A stretch of DNA of 40,003 nucleotides from an uncultured Hungatella sp. (lineage in GTDB: Bacteria; Bacillota; Clostridia; Lachnospirales; Lachnospiraceae), in contig CAMTAF010000024.1 of assembly GCA_947066955.1 (NCBI GenBank), positions 1 through 40,003 of the forward strand, in the 5' to 3' direction. This document shows, piece by piece, positions 32,176-40,003 of the stretch. A program made the translations under genes and the position numbers. How positions within the stretch are numbered: the stretch's first letter is position 1; every line of letters starts with the position of its first letter. The notes below the pieces were generated by a model, which had not been told where the DNA came from, searched no databases, and saw only the letters and a list, made by a program, of their open reading frames with translations.

Positions 32176-32259
32176 AGGGCGGGCGCATTTGGCATACCTG
32201 AATTTAGATCGCCTATTCGGCGATGAAATTTCTAAAGTAAAGAAAAGGAGAACCGATTT
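32176..32259. repeat. Hairpin repeat, family C (copy C3, right half)
   Basis: It begins with gggcgggcgca and continues ttggcatacctgaatttag and the perfect hairpin atcgcc-tattc-ggcgat (32208-32224). Similarity to C1 (18402-18482) runs up to the ribosome site and to the first ATGGGAAA codons of the next gene in both cases. It sits at the start of the last transcriptional block (rmlC-wzm-wzt-giant GT). Confidence 0.65.
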
Positions 32260-32823
32260 ATGGGAAAGATAACCGTAACGCCATGTGAGATCGAAGGGCT
32301 CTATGTCATCGAGCCGACGGTGTTCAAGGATGAGAGAGGATATTTTGTGGAGACCTATAATCAGAATGATTTTAAGGAGGCCGGCCTTGACATGGTGTTT
32401 GTCCAGGACAACCAGTCCATGTCCGTGAGGGGAGTTTTGAGAGGGCTGCATTTCCAGAAGCAGTTTCCCCAGGGAAAGCTGGTGAGGGTGGTAAGGGGAA
32501 CCGTGTTCGACGTGGCGGTGGACCTGCGGGCCAACTCTAAGACTTATGGAAAATGGTTCGGCGTGGAATTGTCCGCGGAGAACAAGAAGCAGTTCTATAT
32601 CTCAGAGGGGTTTGCCCACGGCTTCCTGGTGATGTCTCAGGAGGCGGAGTTTGCCTACAAGTGCACGGACTTTTATCATCCCGGCGACGAGGGCGGGGTG
32701 GCCTGGAATGACCCGGAGATCGGGATCTCATGGCCTATCGATCAGGATATGAAGCTGATCATCTCCGAGAAAGACCAGAAGTGGGGAAGCCTAAAGGAGA
32801 CCTTTAAATTTCAGGAAGTGTAA
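32260..32823 (+). CDS. rfbC: dTDP-4-dehydrorhamnose 3,5-epimerase
   Basis: A 187-residue cupin-fold epimerase (RmlC), the third step of dTDP-L-rhamnose synthesis. The catalytic His lies in LRGLHFQ (about residue 65). The substrate region VRGTVFDVAVDLR, the GFAHGFLVMS strand, and YKCTDFYHPGDEGG with the active-site Tyr are all present, as is the C-terminal DPEIGISWP. AAAGGAG lies ten bases before ATG 32260. The other dTDP-rhamnose genes (rmlA, rmlB, rmlD) are not in the window and must be elsewhere if the pathway is complete. The product would feed the rhamnosyltransferase-like enzymes of this locus. Confidence 0.95.
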   Translation: MGKITVTPCEIEGLYVIEPTVFKDERGYFVETYNQNDFKEAGLDMVFVQDNQSMSVRGVLRGLHFQKQFPQGKLVRVVRGTVFDVAVDLRANSKTYGKWFGVELSAENKKQFYISEGFAHGFLVMSQEAEFAYKCTDFYHPGDEGGVAWNDPEIGISWPIDQDMKLIISEKDQKWGSLKETFKFQEV

Positions 32824-32835
32824 GGATTTAAACTT

Positions 32836-33654
32836 ATGAACTATGTGATTTCCCTGATAAAGGACATTGTAAAAAAGAGAAGGCTGATCGCGGATTTAGC
32901 CAAGGCCGACTTCCGGAAGCGGTTTGTAGGTTCCTACTTTGGGGTGGTCTGGATGTTTGTCCAGCCCATTGTCACTGTGGCGATCTATTACTTTGTCTTC
33001 GGGGTGGGGTTCCGCAGCGTCAACCCTATAGAGGGGGTTCCCTATGTGCTGTGGCTGGTTCCGGGAATCGTGCCCTGGTTTTATTTTAACGAGGCATTAA
33101 ACGCAGGCACCAACTGTCTTCAGGAGTACAGCTATCTGGTGAAGAAGGTGGTGTTCCGGGTGGAGATTCTCCCCATTATCAAGATGCTGTCCTGCCTGAT
33201 CGTCCATGTGATCTTTGTGATTATCATGATCTGCCTGTTTTTTTGTTTTGGCTGGCTCCCGAAGATCACCTGGATCCAGACCATTTACTACTCTTTGGCA
33301 GTCACCATGTACACCATGGCCCTGGTATATTTTACCTGCTCCATCCAGGTGTTTTTTAAGGACATGTCCCAGATTGTCAGCATCTGCCTTCAGTTCGGCA
33401 TGTGGCTCATCCCCATTATGTGGCGGGAGGAGCAGTTTCTGGACAGGGCTTTTTATCCGCTTCTGTCCGCTGTCATGAAGCTGAACCCTATGTACTATAT
33501 CGTAGTAGGCTACCGGGACAGCATGCTCCTGGGCAACTGGTTCTGGCAGCGCCCCACCATGACCCTGTACTTTTGGGCAGTGACGGCCTGTCTGTTTTGG
33601 GGGGGGCTTAAAGTGTTCAAGAGGCTCCGGCCCCATTTTTCCGATGTGCTGTGA
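32836..33654 (+). CDS. ABC-2 type polysaccharide exporter permease (Wzm/RfbA-like)
   Basis: A 272-residue permease with six membrane segments and the ABC2_membrane layout. The N-terminal amphipathic part contains LAKADFRKRFVGSYFGVVWMF, then QPIVTVAIYYFVFG, and a central block VPGIVPWFYFNEALN. It ends LNPMYYIVVGYRDSML and a final hydrophobic helix. With the next gene's ATPase it forms a transporter that carries fully built lipid-linked polysaccharide or teichoic-type polymer across the membrane. The gene follows rfbC by 12 bp and precedes wzt by 23 bp, in one operon. Confidence 0.93.
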   Translation: MNYVISLIKDIVKKRRLIADLAKADFRKRFVGSYFGVVWMFVQPIVTVAIYYFVFGVGFRSVNPIEGVPYVLWLVPGIVPWFYFNEALNAGTNCLQEYSYLVKKVVFRVEILPIIKMLSCLIVHVIFVIIMICLFFCFGWLPKITWIQTIYYSLAVTMYTMALVYFTCSIQVFFKDMSQIVSICLQFGMWLIPIMWREEQFLDRAFYPLLSAVMKLNPMYYIVVGYRDSMLLGNWFWQRPTMTLYFWAVTACLFWGGLKVFKRLRPHFSDVL

Positions 33655-33677
33655 TCGAACCCCTGAGGTGAAAGAGA

Positions 33678-35021
33678 ATGGAAAACGCGATTGCTGTCAC
33701 CAATGTGACAAAAGTATATAAGATGTATGACAAACCCATCGACCGTCTCAAAGAGTCTCTCCATCCCCGTCACAAGGAGTACCACAAAAAGTTTTATGCC
33801 CTGAACAACATCTCTTTTAATGTGGGGAAGGGGGAGACCGTGGGCATCATCGGGACCAATGGTTCGGGAAAATCCACGATCTTAAAGATCATCACCGGAG
33901 TGCTGTCCCCCACAGAGGGGACCGTGGAGGTGGAGGGAACCATCTCCGCTCTTCTGGAGCTGGGGGCAGGGTTCAACTCTGACTATACGGGGATCGAGAA
34001 CATCTACATGAACGGCACCATGATGGGATTTTCCAGGAAGGAGATGGACGCGAAGCTGAAAGATATCCTGGATTTCGCGGATATCGGGGACTTTGTGTAC
34101 CAGCCGGTAAAGACCTACTCCAGCGGCATGTTCGTCCGCCTGGCCTTTGCCCTGGCCATCAATGTGGAGCCGGAGATCCTGATTGTGGATGAGGCCCTGT
34201 CAGTGGGGGATGTGTTCTTTCAGTCCAAGTGCTACCGCCGCATGGAGGAGATCCGGGAGAAAGGCACCACCATCCTCATGGTGACTCACGACATGGGAAG
34301 TATCATCAAGTACTGTGACAGGGTGGTGCTCTTAAATAAAGGAAATTTTGTGGCCCAGGGAGAGCCGGGGCACATGGTAGATTTATATAAGAAGATTCTG
34401 GCCAATCAGATGGATTCACTGGAGGAAGAGCTGGAGGAGATGAATGATTTTTCCGGAGAACAGGAAAAAGAGCATCAGAAAGAGAAGGCCCACAGCCATG
34501 GGGAGGGGCTTATGAAGGAGAAGATCACTATCAACGCCAACCGCACCGAATACGGGGATGGCAGAGCGGAGATCTACGACTTGGGGCTCTTTGACCAGAG
34601 GGGCAATCTCACAAACCTGCTTCTCAAGGGGGAAAATTTTACCATCAAGGAAAAGATCCGCTTTAACGCCAGCCTGGAGAGCCCCATATTTACTTACACC
34701 ATCAAGGACAAGAAAGGCACGGATTTAAGCGGCACCAACACCATGTACGAGGGAGCCGACATCCGGCCCGTGGGCCCGGGTGACGAGTACGAGGTGTCAT
34801 TTACCCAGAAGATGACCCTTCAGGGCGGGGAGTATCTGCTGTCCATGAGCTGCACCGGGTTTGAGATGGGGGAGCATGTGGTGTACCACCGTCTGTACGA
34901 TGTGGCCAACATCACGGTGATCTCCAACAAGAACACGGTGGGGGTCTTTGACATGGAGTCCGTGGTGGAGGCCCACAGGATCCAGGGGCAGCAAGGTGAA
35001 AAATCCGGAGGTTTATCATGA
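33678..35021 (+). CDS. ABC exporter ATPase with C-terminal carbohydrate-binding domain (Wzt-like)
   Basis: A 447-residue two-domain ATPase. Residues 1-250 are the nucleotide-binding domain: Walker A GTNGSGKST (about 59-67), signature YSSGMFVRLAFA (about 147), Walker B ILIVDEALSVGD (about 166), and the switch His in VTHDMG. After an acidic Glu/Lys-rich linker, residues about 285-440 form a beta-sandwich of the Wzt_C type, including GENFTIKEKIRFNASLESP. In E. coli O9a-type systems this domain recognises the terminal modification on the glycan before export. The gene overlaps the next by four bases, so ATPase and putative terminating enzyme are made together. Confidence 0.93.
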   Translation: MENAIAVTNVTKVYKMYDKPIDRLKESLHPRHKEYHKKFYALNNISFNVGKGETVGIIGTNGSGKSTILKIITGVLSPTEGTVEVEGTISALLELGAGFNSDYTGIENIYMNGTMMGFSRKEMDAKLKDILDFADIGDFVYQPVKTYSSGMFVRLAFALAINVEPEILIVDEALSVGDVFFQSKCYRRMEEIREKGTTILMVTHDMGSIIKYCDRVVLLNKGNFVAQGEPGHMVDLYKKILANQMDSLEEELEEMNDFSGEQEKEHQKEKAHSHGEGLMKEKITINANRTEYGDGRAEIYDLGLFDQRGNLTNLLLKGENFTIKEKIRFNASLESPIFTYTIKDKKGTDLSGTNTMYEGADIRPVGPGDEYEVSFTQKMTLQGGEYLLSMSCTGFEMGEHVVYHRLYDVANITVISNKNTVGVFDMESVVEAHRIQGQQGEKSGGLS

Positions 35022-38000
35022 CAGAGAAAAGAGAAAGCAGAGATATCAGCAGAGAGCTGATGGAGGCTTTTAAGACATATGGCGGGGACAGGCATCAGCT
35101 CTTAAAGGACCACATCAGGGTGGATTACCTGTATGCCCTGTCGAGCCAGAGGGAGAGCCTGGTGGACTGGTATCCTTTTCGGCCGGAGGCCTCCCTTCTG
35201 GAGGTGGGTTCTGACTATGGCGCCCTGACCGGGGTGTACGCAAGGAAGGTGTCCCAGGTGGATGTGCTGGACGAGTCCGGGGAGAACCTGGCCATGAACC
35301 GGCTCAGGCATGTGGAGACAGAAGGCCGGAACAATGTGGAGTATCACCAGGGAGGCATCTGCCTGTACGCTGCCAGGTGTGAGAAGCAGTATGACTATAT
35401 CGTCTTTGTGGGGAGCCTGGGGGACAACGCCGAGAAGCAGATCCAGGCGGCAAAACGGATCTTAAAGCCCGGCGGGGAGATCCTTGTGGCGGCCTGCAAT
35501 CCCCTTGGCATCAAGTACTGGGCAGGAGTGCCAAAAGACCAGTACAGTTTTACGAAAAATGCCCTGACCAGTGTCCTTGAGGGCAGTGGGAAAGAGGGGA
35601 AAGTAAAATTCTGCTACCCCATGCCGGATTACCGCCTGCCTGTGACCATTTTTTCTGATGAATATCTTCCCGTAAAGGGGGATTTGACGGACACGGTGGC
35701 AGCCTACGACTATCCCCGGTATATCGGGCTTGACGTGGGGGCCAAGTTTGACGAGGTCTGCGAGGACGGGCAGTTTGACCGGTACGCCAACTCCTACCTG
35801 GCTGTCTGGAAAGACGGGGGAGAGGAAGAGGGCAAAAGGGCTGTGGAGTATATCAAATACAACCGCACCAGAAGGGACCGTTTCCAGATACGAACCGTGA
35901 TCTGGGGCAAACCCCGCTATGTGGAGAAAACAGCGCTGGAAGAGGCAGGCGCGGTTCATATACAGGCCTTTGAAGAAAACTCCAGAAGGCTCAACAGCCA
36001 GCATAAAAACTTAAGATTTGCCCCGCCTGAAATCAGCGGCAGCCGCACTGCCGGATTCCCTTACCTGGTGGGCCGGACCCTGTCTGAACAGCTGGGGCAG
36101 ATCATCCTGGACGGCCAGGCCCCTGTGGAGGCTGTCAGGCGGGCCATGGCCATGGTGCTTGATGTCCGGGAAGAGTGCAGGAGCCCCTTTGAGGTTACAA
36201 GAGAATTCACGGAAGTGTTCGGCCAGCTGCCTGAGAACCGGCCCGACGGATGGGAGAGCCTGGACATTTCCAACATTGACGCGCTGTTTGAAAATATCCT
36301 TTTGGTGGGGGAGGAGTGGTTCTGCCTGGATTATGAGTGGGTGTTTTCCTTCCCCATACCCATGGAGTACATCCGCTACCGGATCCTGTTCTACTTTTTC
36401 CGCCAGTACAAAAGCCTGCTCACAGGGTATAAGGACGCGGATGCATGGCTGGAAGAATTTCACATCACCCCGGAGGCGCTTGAGATCTACGAGGCCATGG
36501 AGAGGAATTTCCAGAAATACGTCCACGGGGAGAACCAGAAGATCTACCTGGAAAATTACTACGGCGAGACCAAGCATGTAGAGGAAATGGCCGGCATGGA
36601 GAGGGAACTGGAGATGAGGCAGGGCCGCATCGAGGACCTTCTCCTGCGGCTGGAGGAAAAGGACGTGGCGGTGAGCAAGATCACGGAGCTGCAGCGCCTT
36701 ACCCAGAACCATGTAAACAATTTGGAGGCAATCATCGGGAACTTAAGGCGGGAGATCGGGGAGATGAGCGGTACCCTGGCGTATCTGGAGCGCCACGAAT
36801 CCAAGATCTTCAAGGTCAAGAGAAAACTCAGCGACAAGCTCAATGAGAAATACCCGGTGGGGAGCGTGGGCAGGAAGAAGCTGTCCTACCTAAAGGAGTA
36901 CGTCCGCCATCCGGTCCGGTCCGCCCTGCTCTACAGCAGAGAGGAGGGGAGGAACCTGCGGGAGGGGGATTTCGCCATCGGAAGCGTGTACAAAGAACAC
37001 GGTCGCCTACATTTCCCCAAGGTGGAAAACCCGAAAGTGTCGGTGATCATCCCCGTGTACAACCAGATCGGGTACACCTACGCCTGCCTGGTGTCCATCT
37101 TAGAGCACACAAAGGATGTGAGCTATGAGGTGATCATCGCCGACGACGTGTCCACCGACGCCACAAAAGATCTGGACCGGTACGCCAAAGGCCTTGTGAT
37201 CTGCCGGAACCAGACCAACCAGGGCTTTCTGCGAAACTGCAACAATGCCGCCAAGTCCGCCAGGGGACAGTACCTTATGTTTTTAAACAATGACACCCAG
37301 GTCACAGAGGGGTGGCTTAGTTCCCTGGTGAAGCTCATAGAATCCGACGATTCCATCGGCATGGTGGGCTCCAAGCTGGTGTTCCCCGACGGGCGTCTCC
37401 AGGAGGCAGGAGGCATCATCTGGAGCGACGGCTCCGGGTGGAACTACGGAAGGCTGGATGACCCGGACAAGCCGGAGTACAACTACGTGAAAGATGTGGA
37501 TTACATCTCCGGCGCCGCAATCCTCCTGTCCAATGACCTCTGGAAACAGATCGGAGGATTTGACGACCGCTTCGCCCCGGCCTACTGCGAGGACTCGGAC
37601 TTAGCCTTTGCCGTGAGGAAAGCAGGATACCGGGTGGTGTACCAGCCCCTGTCCAAGGTGATCCATTTTGAGGGCATTTCCAACGGAACCGATGTGACAG
37701 GAACCGGGCTTAAGCGCTACCAGGTGGTGAACAACGAAAAGCTCAAGGAAAAATGGGCAGCAGAGTTTGCCGGTCAGTGCGTCAACAACGGAAACCCCGA
37801 CCCCTTCCGCGCCAGGGAGCGGAGCATGGGGAAACCCATGATCTTGGTGGTGGACCACTATGTGCCCACCTATGACAAAGACGCCGGTTCCAAGACCACC
37901 TGGCAGTATCTGAAGATGTTTTTGAAAATGGGGTACGCGGTAAAATTCCTGGGCGATAATTTCCTCCACGAGGAGCCCTACTCCACAGAGCTGATGCAGA

Positions 38001-38956
38001 TGGGAATCGAGATCCTCTATGGGGAGGAATACCAGTCAGGGATCTGGGACTGGCTTAAAAAACACGGCGATGATATCCAATTCGCCTACCTAAACCGTCC
38101 CCACATCGCCTCCAAGTACGTGGACTTTATAAAAGAAAATACCAAGATCAAGGTCATTTACTATGGACATGACCTCCACTTCTTAAGGGAGAGCAGGGAG
38201 TTTGAGCTTACCAGGGACCCGGAGAAGAGGAAAGCGGTCTCCTACTGGCGCTCCATCGAGCTGGCCCTGATGTACAAGGCAGCAGTGTCCTACTATCCCT
38301 CCTACGTGGAGCGGGAGGCCATCAAGGCTTTGGACAGCCAGATCCATGTAAAAGATATTGTGGCCTATGTGTATGAGAAATTCCGTCAGGATATCCCCCA
38401 GGACTTCGCAAAGAGGGAAGGAATCCTGTTTGTAGGAGGATTCGCCCATCCGCCCAACGCGGACGCGGTGCTGTGGTTTGTCAGGGAGGTCTATCCCCTT
38501 GTGCGCAGGAAAGCGGAAGAGGCAGGAGCGGAGCCACCCCGGTTCTTCGTGGTGGGCTCCCATGTGACAGAGGAGATCAAGGCCTTAGAACAGCCCGGCA
38601 ACGGGGTGGTCATCAAAGGCTTTGTCACCGAGGAGGAGCTGGCGCGCCTCTACGATACCACCCGGATCGTGGCAGTCCCCCTGCGGTACGGCGCCGGGGT
38701 CAAGGGCAAGGTGGTGGAGGCCCTGTACAACGGGGCTGCCATCGTGACCACCTCCATCGGAGCCGAGGGAATCAAGGCCGCCAGGGAGGTGATGGCGGTG
38801 GAAGACGAGCCGGAGGCATTTGCCGGGGAACTGGCCAGGCTTTATGGTCAGCCGGAGGAGTGCCGGAAGATGAGCGAGAAGACCCAGGACTATGTAAAGA
38901 ACCACTACAGCGTGGAAGCGGCATGGAGTGTGGTGGGGGAGGATTTTACGGTGTAG
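35018..38956 (+). CDS. Giant methyltransferase/kinase-like/coiled-coil/GT2/GT4 polysaccharide enzyme
   Basis: A 1312-residue protein read as five parts. Residues about 40-215 are a SAM methyltransferase (LLEVGSDYGALTG, ILKPGGEILVAA). Residues about 225-490 look kinase-like: YVEKTAL, YLVGRTL (about 348), and FENILLVG followed by FCLDYEW (about 422-440), which resembles the N and D of an APH-type catalytic loop, though an HxD is not clear. Residues about 515-608 form a coiled coil. About 670-930 is a GT2 domain (VSVIIPVYN, ADDVSTD, FLNNDT, CEDSDLAF). About 950-1300 is a GT4 domain (FVGGFAHPPN, GAGVKGKVVEAL). The first three parts match the order in WbdD, which caps and sizes ABC-exported O-antigens. 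ATGA overlap with wzt supports a joint role. Cytoplasmic, probably at the membrane. Confidence 0.85.
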   Translation: MTEKRESRDISRELMEAFKTYGGDRHQLLKDHIRVDYLYALSSQRESLVDWYPFRPEASLLEVGSDYGALTGVYARKVSQVDVLDESGENLAMNRLRHVETEGRNNVEYHQGGICLYAARCEKQYDYIVFVGSLGDNAEKQIQAAKRILKPGGEILVAACNPLGIKYWAGVPKDQYSFTKNALTSVLEGSGKEGKVKFCYPMPDYRLPVTIFSDEYLPVKGDLTDTVAAYDYPRYIGLDVGAKFDEVCEDGQFDRYANSYLAVWKDGGEEEGKRAVEYIKYNRTRRDRFQIRTVIWGKPRYVEKTALEEAGAVHIQAFEENSRRLNSQHKNLRFAPPEISGSRTAGFPYLVGRTLSEQLGQIILDGQAPVEAVRRAMAMVLDVREECRSPFEVTREFTEVFGQLPENRPDGWESLDISNIDALFENILLVGEEWFCLDYEWVFSFPIPMEYIRYRILFYFFRQYKSLLTGYKDADAWLEEFHITPEALEIYEAMERNFQKYVHGENQKIYLENYYGETKHVEEMAGMERELEMRQGRIEDLLLRLEEKDVAVSKITELQRLTQNHVNNLEAIIGNLRREIGEMSGTLAYLERHESKIFKVKRKLSDKLNEKYPVGSVGRKKLSYLKEYVRHPVRSALLYSREEGRNLREGDFAIGSVYKEHGRLHFPKVENPKVSVIIPVYNQIGYTYACLVSILEHTKDVSYEVIIADDVSTDATKDLDRYAKGLVICRNQTNQGFLRNCNNAAKSARGQYLMFLNNDTQVTEGWLSSLVKLIESDDSIGMVGSKLVFPDGRLQEAGGIIWSDGSGWNYGRLDDPDKPEYNYVKDVDYISGAAILLSNDLWKQIGGFDDRFAPAYCEDSDLAFAVRKAGYRVVYQPLSKVIHFEGISNGTDVTGTGLKRYQVVNNEKLKEKWAAEFAGQCVNNGNPDPFRARERSMGKPMILVVDHYVPTYDKDAGSKTTWQYLKMFLKMGYAVKFLGDNFLHEEPYSTELMQMGIEILYGEEYQSGIWDWLKKHGDDIQFAYLNRPHIASKYVDFIKENTKIKVIYYGHDLHFLRESREFELTRDPEKRKAVSYWRSIELALMYKAAVSYYPSYVEREAIKALDSQIHVKDIVAYVYEKFRQDIPQDFAKREGILFVGGFAHPPNADAVLWFVREVYPLVRRKAEEAGAEPPRFFVVGSHVTEEIKALEQPGNGVVIKGFVTEEELARLYDTTRIVAVPLRYGAGVKGKVVEALYNGAAIVTTSIGAEGIKAAREVMAVEDEPEAFAGELARLYGQPEECRKMSEKTQDYVKNHYSVEAAWSVVGEDFTV

Positions 38957-38974
38957 AGAGATAACATTTCGGAG

Positions 38975-39015
38975 GGCATCTGCCCCATCGCATAGCGATT
39001 TTTATGGCAGATGCC
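38975..39015. repeat. Nested palindrome after the glycosyltransferase operon
   Basis: Outer arms ggcatctgcc (38975-38984) and ggcagatgcc (39006-39015), inner arms atcgc and gcgat (38987-38999). There is no T-run on the right. It may end the long operon's transcript or be one more member of the hairpin repeats of this genome. The gap continues to 39070 without a gene. Confidence 0.5.
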
Positions 39016-39070
39016 GAACAGTTCAAGAGTTATCTGAACCGTAGAAGAGCTCCACATGTGAGGAGGCTAG

Positions 39071-40003
39071 ATGGCGGAGAAAACATATTTCGGCGAAGGG
39101 AAAAACATCGAATTCAAAAGAGAAATTCCTCAAAAGCGAGAGAAGTTTTTGAAAGATATTATCGCGTTCTCCAACTGCGTCGGCGGCAAAGTGATTCTGG
39201 GCATTGAAGATGGCACCAATATTGTCCGGGGCATCGGGGAGATGAATCCTTTTAAGCTGTCTGACGATATTTCCAACATGATTTCGGATGCCTGCACCCC
39301 GCAGATTAATCCGGATATCACAGCGCAGACCATAGACGGAAAGACGGTGCTTGTGATTGACATTGCCCCTGGGAGGTTTCGTCCCTACTATTTGAAATCC
39401 GCTGGCAAAGAGTCCTCCTCCTATATCCGTATCAATGGTACCAGCCGGCCCGCGGATGCCCGGATGCTTCAGGAGCTGGAACTGGAGGGGCAGCGCATTT
39501 ATTTCGATACCATGCAGGAGATTGGTATGGAATATGATGAGGAGGCCGCGAAAAAATTATGCGCTTCCATGAAAGAAGTGGCGTTGTCTGCCTGCAGGAC
39601 AGAAGAAGAAAAAGCGGAAATTCCGGATATGACCATTGCCAAGCTGGAGGATATGGGACTTTTGTGTATGGTGGGACGGGATTTTGCTCCGACCCACGCC
39701 TTTAATCTGATGACTGTCAACCGGATGAAACACGCGAAAATCCAGTGCGCTCTTTTTAAGGGCGTAAGCAGAGATGAGTTTATTGACCGCAAAGAGTTCC
39801 GAGGGCCAATCTATCAGCAGATTGAGGAGGCATATCAGTTTGTTCTCCGGCATATTAATATGGGTGCTCGAATAGACGGCATTGTCCGGCGGGATGTCTA
39901 TGAACTGCCGGTACGGGCGGTGCGTGAGGCCATCGTTAACGCCGTTACGCACAAATTATGGAAAGCTTTCCATAAGCGATGTTATGCGAAGTCAATAGTT
40001 ATG
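39071..40003 (+). CDS. AlbA/Schlafen-type ATP-binding regulator, partial and apparently interrupted
   Basis: An open frame of 311 codons running off the window end. The N-terminus is the AlbA_2/Schlafen module: EGKNIEFKREIP (about residues 10-21), FSNCVGGKVILGIEDG (about 38-53), and SYIRINGTSRPA (about 120-131). Further on, FKGVSRDEFIDRKEF and LPVRAVREAIVNAVTH match the ATP-binding part of this family. After NAVTH the conserved R-x-Y and the following strand are missing; the sequence becomes a perfect 20-bp palindrome (39956-39975) and unrelated codons. The gene is therefore probably broken by an insertion. The role of the family is regulatory or unknown. ATG 39071 is preceded by GAGGAGG at a short spacing. 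Confidence 0.75.
   Translation, partial: MAEKTYFGEGKNIEFKREIPQKREKFLKDIIAFSNCVGGKVILGIEDGTNIVRGIGEMNPFKLSDDISNMISDACTPQINPDITAQTIDGKTVLVIDIAPGRFRPYYLKSAGKESSSYIRINGTSRPADARMLQELELEGQRIYFDTMQEIGMEYDEEAAKKLCASMKEVALSACRTEEEKAEIPDMTIAKLEDMGLLCMVGRDFAPTHAFNLMTVNRMKHAKIQCALFKGVSRDEFIDRKEFRGPIYQQIEEAYQFVLRHINMGARIDGIVRRDVYELPVRAVREAIVNAVTHKLWKAFHKRCYAKSIVM
39956..39975. repeat. Perfect 20-bp palindrome at the disrupted motif
   Basis: Self-complementary sequence with half-site ttatggaaag, starting one codon after the conserved NAVTH codons of the AlbA/Schlafen-type gene. It may be the end of an inserted element that continues beyond the window. Confidence 0.5.

Noticed and set aside
1-40003. Prophage or integrative element covering the window
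   Set aside because: No integrase, capsid, relaxase or conjugation genes are seen, and no attachment-site repeats could be tied to the edges.

Overview
The window most likely comes from a GC-rich member of the Clostridia, probably a Lachnospiraceae species close to Enterocloster/Clostridium clostridioforme. The signs are strong AGGAGG-type ribosome binding sites, a HelD-type RNA polymerase recycling factor, a secreted L,D-transpeptidase with clostridial W/Y-rich wall-binding repeats, AAA-ATPase/PD-(D/E)XK genes, and several families of short palindromic repeats. The genus is inference from gene content and style; no rRNA, tRNA or CRISPR array was seen.

Left part (1-13.3 kb): HelD (minus strand); a D-2-hydroxyacid dehydrogenase; then an L-rhamnose catabolic locus. 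This locus has a divergent AraC-family regulator and rhaB (rhamnulokinase), rhaM (mutarotase), rhaA (isomerase) and rhaD (rhamnulose-1-phosphate aldolase) in pathway order. It is followed by two minus-strand phosphatase genes (histidine phosphatase, calcineurin-like phosphatase) and a rare-looking fusion of a metallophosphoesterase with a glycerophosphodiester phosphodiesterase.

Junction (13.3-15.4 kb): an AAA-ATPase/PD-(D/E)XK gene, a 68-bp MITE-like element, a possible gene relic, and the C-terminal scrap of an AlbA/Schlafen-type gene whose frame runs into the first glycosyltransferase. This looks like a recombination scar at the edge of the glycan locus.

Right part (15.4-39 kb): a large surface-polysaccharide locus. 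It encodes several GT2 glycosyltransferases (some resembling rhamnosyltransferases), a GT8 transferase, two MOP-type flippases, an ATP-grasp enzyme, a DegT-type aminotransferase, a DUF2304 protein, a DUF2142 multi-span protein, RmlC (dTDP-rhamnose pathway), a Wzm/Wzt ABC exporter with a carbohydrate-binding C-terminus on Wzt, and a 1312-residue protein. That protein is read as methyltransferase + kinase-like domain + coiled coil + GT2 + GT4. Its N-terminal half resembles WbdD, the chain terminator of Gram-negative ABC-dependent O-antigen systems, and it directly follows Wzt. The locus is interrupted by a second AAA/PD-(D/E)XK gene and by the oppositely oriented L,D-transpeptidase. The window ends inside an AlbA/Schlafen-type gene that seems to be broken by an insertion.

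Superimposed on all this are three families of hairpin repeats (called A, B and C here). One A copy lies in frame inside the calcineurin-like phosphatase gene, and family C has expanded into a roughly 80-bp tandem array at the 3' end of a glycosyltransferase gene.
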